Shown here piece by piece: positions 6,314 to 7,636 of a stretch of DNA of 7,636 nt. Under the pieces are notes generated by a model that saw only the letters and a program-made list of their open reading frames with translations, had not been told where the DNA came from and did no database searches. The stretch lies in NCBI GenBank assembly GCA_009785715.1, contig WQVT01000100.1, forward strand, positions 1-7,636, read 5' to 3'. The translations under genes and the position numbers were made by a program. This DNA is from Acidimicrobiaceae bacterium (GTDB taxonomy: Bacteria > Actinomycetota > Acidimicrobiia > Acidimicrobiales > Palsa-688). The stretch's first letter is position 1. The number at the start of each line of letters is the position of its first letter.

Positions 6314-7222
6314 ATGGCAACGGAGGAAGCGAAGCCCACGGTCGGGTTCATCGGGCTCGGCGTGATGGGCCGGCTCATGGCCGGCCATCTGCTCACGGCC
6401 GGATACCCGCTGGTGGTCTCGGACCTCCAGCGGGCGGCGGCCGAACCCGCCCTGGCGAGGGGGGCGCGCTGGGCCGAGAACGCCAAGGAGGTCGCGCAAA
6501 CCACCGACGTCGTCCTCACGGCCCTGCCCGAGCCGAAGGATGTCGCTGCCGTTGCGCTGGGCGCCGAGGGCATCCTGGAGAACCTCGCACGGGGCAAGGC
6601 CTTCATCGACCTCTCGACGAACTCCCCGGAGGTGATTCGGGGGATCCACGATCGCGGCCTCGAGCTCGGAATCGAGGTGCTCGACGCGACGATGTCGGGA
6701 GGCATGCACGGGGCCGCCAGTCGTCAGCTGAGCCTGATCGTCGGCGGGGAGCGCGAGGTCTACGAGAAATACGATCCGCTCCTGTCCGCCATGAGCGAGA
6801 AGGTGCTGTACGCCGGCCCGAGCGGGAGCGGAGCGGTGGTGAAGATCGTGAACAACATGATCTCCCTCTGCTCGAGCATCCTGATCGGGGACGCCCTCCT
6901 CATCGGCGCCAAGGCAGGCGTCGATCTTGCGACCATGACCGACATCATCGGGAAGAGCACCGGTGCGACGTGGCGCATGAACGAATCGTTCCCCCGCTAC
7001 ATCCTGAAGGGGGACTTCGAGCCCGGCTTCGCGGTGGACCTTGCCGTGAAGGACCTGCGGCTCGCCGCCGAGCTGGCGGAACAGGAAGGACTGCGCTCCG
7101 CCTGCCTCGATCTCTTCCGGGAGCGTTACGCCGAGGCCCAGGCACGGGGATGGGGGAGGCTGCACTCGGAGGCCGTCGTGCGGCTTGCGGAAGAGGACGC
7201 GCAGCTGGAACTTCGAATCTGA
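6314..7222 (+). CDS. NAD(P)-dependent beta-hydroxyacid dehydrogenase (3-hydroxyisobutyrate dehydrogenase family)
   Basis: A complete 302-residue member of the 3-hydroxyisobutyrate dehydrogenase/tartronate semialdehyde reductase family, which oxidises the hydroxyl of beta-hydroxyacids with NAD(P). The Rossmann start is VGFIGLGVMG at 10-19. Strand two ends VVSD with Asp37, an acidic residue that favours NAD over NADP (inference from the family rule). Substrate and catalytic landmarks are IDLSTNSPE at 98-106, DATMSGGMHGA at 124-134 (commonly DAPVSGG), the catalytic Lys177 in GSGAVVKIVNN at 171-181 with Asn180 and Asn181, and the C-terminal LAVKDLRLAAELA at 243-255. GGAGGA at 6301-6306, seven bases before the ATG, is a good Shine-Dalgarno. 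It probably belongs to the same operon as the upstream genes despite the 79-base gap. It resembles the next, truncated gene only at family level. The substrate is not determined. Confidence 0.88.
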   Translation: MATEEAKPTVGFIGLGVMGRLMAGHLLTAGYPLVVSDLQRAAAEPALARGARWAENAKEVAQTTDVVLTALPEPKDVAAVALGAEGILENLARGKAFIDLSTNSPEVIRGIHDRGLELGIEVLDATMSGGMHGAASRQLSLIVGGEREVYEKYDPLLSAMSEKVLYAGPSGSGAVVKIVNNMISLCSSILIGDALLIGAKAGVDLATMTDIIGKSTGATWRMNESFPRYILKGDFEPGFAVDLAVKDLRLAAELAEQEGLRSACLDLFRERYAEAQARGWGRLHSEAVVRLAEEDAQLELRI

Positions 7223-7223
7223 G

Positions 7224-7256
7224 CCCGCCAGCAAGAGAAGACCCGCCAGCAAGAGA
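7224..7256. repeat. Tandem duplication between the two dehydrogenase genes
   Basis: The 15-base unit CCCGCCAGCAAGAGA occurs at 7224-7238 and again at 7242-7256, an 18-base period, starting one base after the TGA of the first dehydrogenase. The purine-rich end of the second copy lies near the ribosome binding region of the next gene. A slippage duplication is the simplest explanation. The pair fills most of the 53-base gap. Confidence 0.75.
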
Positions 7257-7263
7257 GATAGGA
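7252..7263 (+). promoter_or_regulatory. Weak or distant ribosome binding region for the GTG start at 7276
   Basis: The purine-rich run from AGAGAG (7252-7257) to AGGA (7260-7263) is the only Shine-Dalgarno-like sequence before the GTG at 7276. AGGA ends 12 bases from the start, farther than the 6-8 bases seen for the neighbouring genes. No other in-frame start lies closer and upstream of the Rossmann strand, so the GTG is retained. Confidence 0.35.
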
Positions 7264-7275
7264 ACGAACCCGACC

Positions 7276-7636
7276 GTGGCAGAACTCAAGCTTGCATTCA
7301 TTGGTCTCGGGGCGATGGGTTATCCCATGGCCCGCCGGCTGAGCCAGAGGACCGACGTCGACCTGGTGCTCTTCGACAATTACCCTCCCACGCTCGAGCG
7401 GGCGAAGGAGTTGGGCGGTCGGATCGCGTCGTCGGTCGAGGATGCCGTCTCGGGCGCCGACGCGGTGTTCACGGTCCTGCCCGCGGATGCCCAGGTGGCG
7501 GAGGTCGCCTCACAGGTCGCCGCGGTCGGGCGCAACGGTCAGCTGTTCGCGGAGTTCAGCTCCATCGGGCCGGACACGATCGTCAGGGTGAAGGAAGACC
7601 TGAGCCGCGTGGGGGTCAGGACGGTCAGCCTGGCGA
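7276..7636 (+). CDS. Second beta-hydroxyacid dehydrogenase of the 3-hydroxyisobutyrate dehydrogenase family (3' end outside window)
   Basis: The frame is open from a GTG at 7276 to the window edge and gives 120 residues, roughly the Rossmann domain of a protein expected to be about 290-300 long. The start reads LKLAFIGLGAMGYPMARRL at 4-22, with the GxGxxG nucleotide loop. Strand two ends VLFDNYPP with Asp34, which suggests NAD preference. A later strand is AVFTVLPADAQVAEV, and EFSSIGPDTI at about 93-102 corresponds to the family 'D.ST..P' substrate-binding segment. The catalytic Lys and the C-terminal helical domain lie beyond the window. It differs clearly from the upstream dehydrogenase throughout, so it is a distinct paralogue and not a recent copy. 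The start codon and its weak ribosome binding site are less certain than the reading frame. Confidence 0.82.
   Translation, partial: MAELKLAFIGLGAMGYPMARRLSQRTDVDLVLFDNYPPTLERAKELGGRIASSVEDAVSGADAVFTVLPADAQVAEVASQVAAVGRNGQLFAEFSSIGPDTIVRVKEDLSRVGVRTVSLA

Noticed and set aside
1..7636. CRISPR arrays, tRNA/rRNA genes, insertion sequences or attachment sites
   Set aside because: Reading both strands showed no regularly spaced repeats beyond the two-copy ones listed, no tRNA-like cloverleaf, no transposase motifs and no terminal inverted repeats.

Overview
High-GC bacterial DNA with an accessory catabolic character. Several genes use GTG starts and the genes are packed tightly on the + strand. 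The sequence does not fix a phylum. High GC, GTG starts and the VapBC family type would fit an actinobacterium or another high-GC soil or sediment lineage, and nothing here is lineage-diagnostic. All supported genes are on the + strand; the long minus-strand frames are codon-bias shadows.

Layout. Positions 1-562 hold the end of a VapB-like antitoxin (cut by the window edge) and a PIN-domain VapC-like toxin that overlaps it by 20 bases. Positions 563-733 are non-coding and carry an 18-of-19-base direct repeat at a 22-base period, just ahead of a likely operon. From 734 a same-strand metabolic cluster runs off the right edge: a TcuA-like FAD dehydrogenase, two tandem but divergent MmgE/PrpD-family enzymes, an enolase-superfamily protein of the muconate-lactonizing type, and two beta-hydroxyacid dehydrogenases (the second truncated by the window end). 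The first four are joined by two ATGA start/stop overlaps and one 10-base gap, so they are almost certainly one translationally coupled unit. The last two follow after gaps of 79 and 53 bases, each holding a short tandem duplication.

How the genes may work together (inference). The family chemistry suggests breakdown of a branched or tricarboxylic acid. A TcuA-like flavoprotein would introduce a C=C bond, PrpD-family enzymes would hydrate, isomerise or decarboxylate the product, a muconate-cycloisomerase-like enzyme would do proton-abstraction chemistry (lactonisation, epimerisation or isomerisation), and NAD(P)-dependent beta-hydroxyacid dehydrogenases would oxidise the resulting alcohol. 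I do not recognise this gene combination as a characterised pathway. Active-site departures add to the interest: the second PrpD paralogue has Arg where family members usually have an active-site His, the first has an altered KPYPxC segment, and the enolase-superfamily member has Cys-x-Lys instead of Lys-x-Lys. No transporter, regulator or TcuB-like electron-transfer partner lies in the window.
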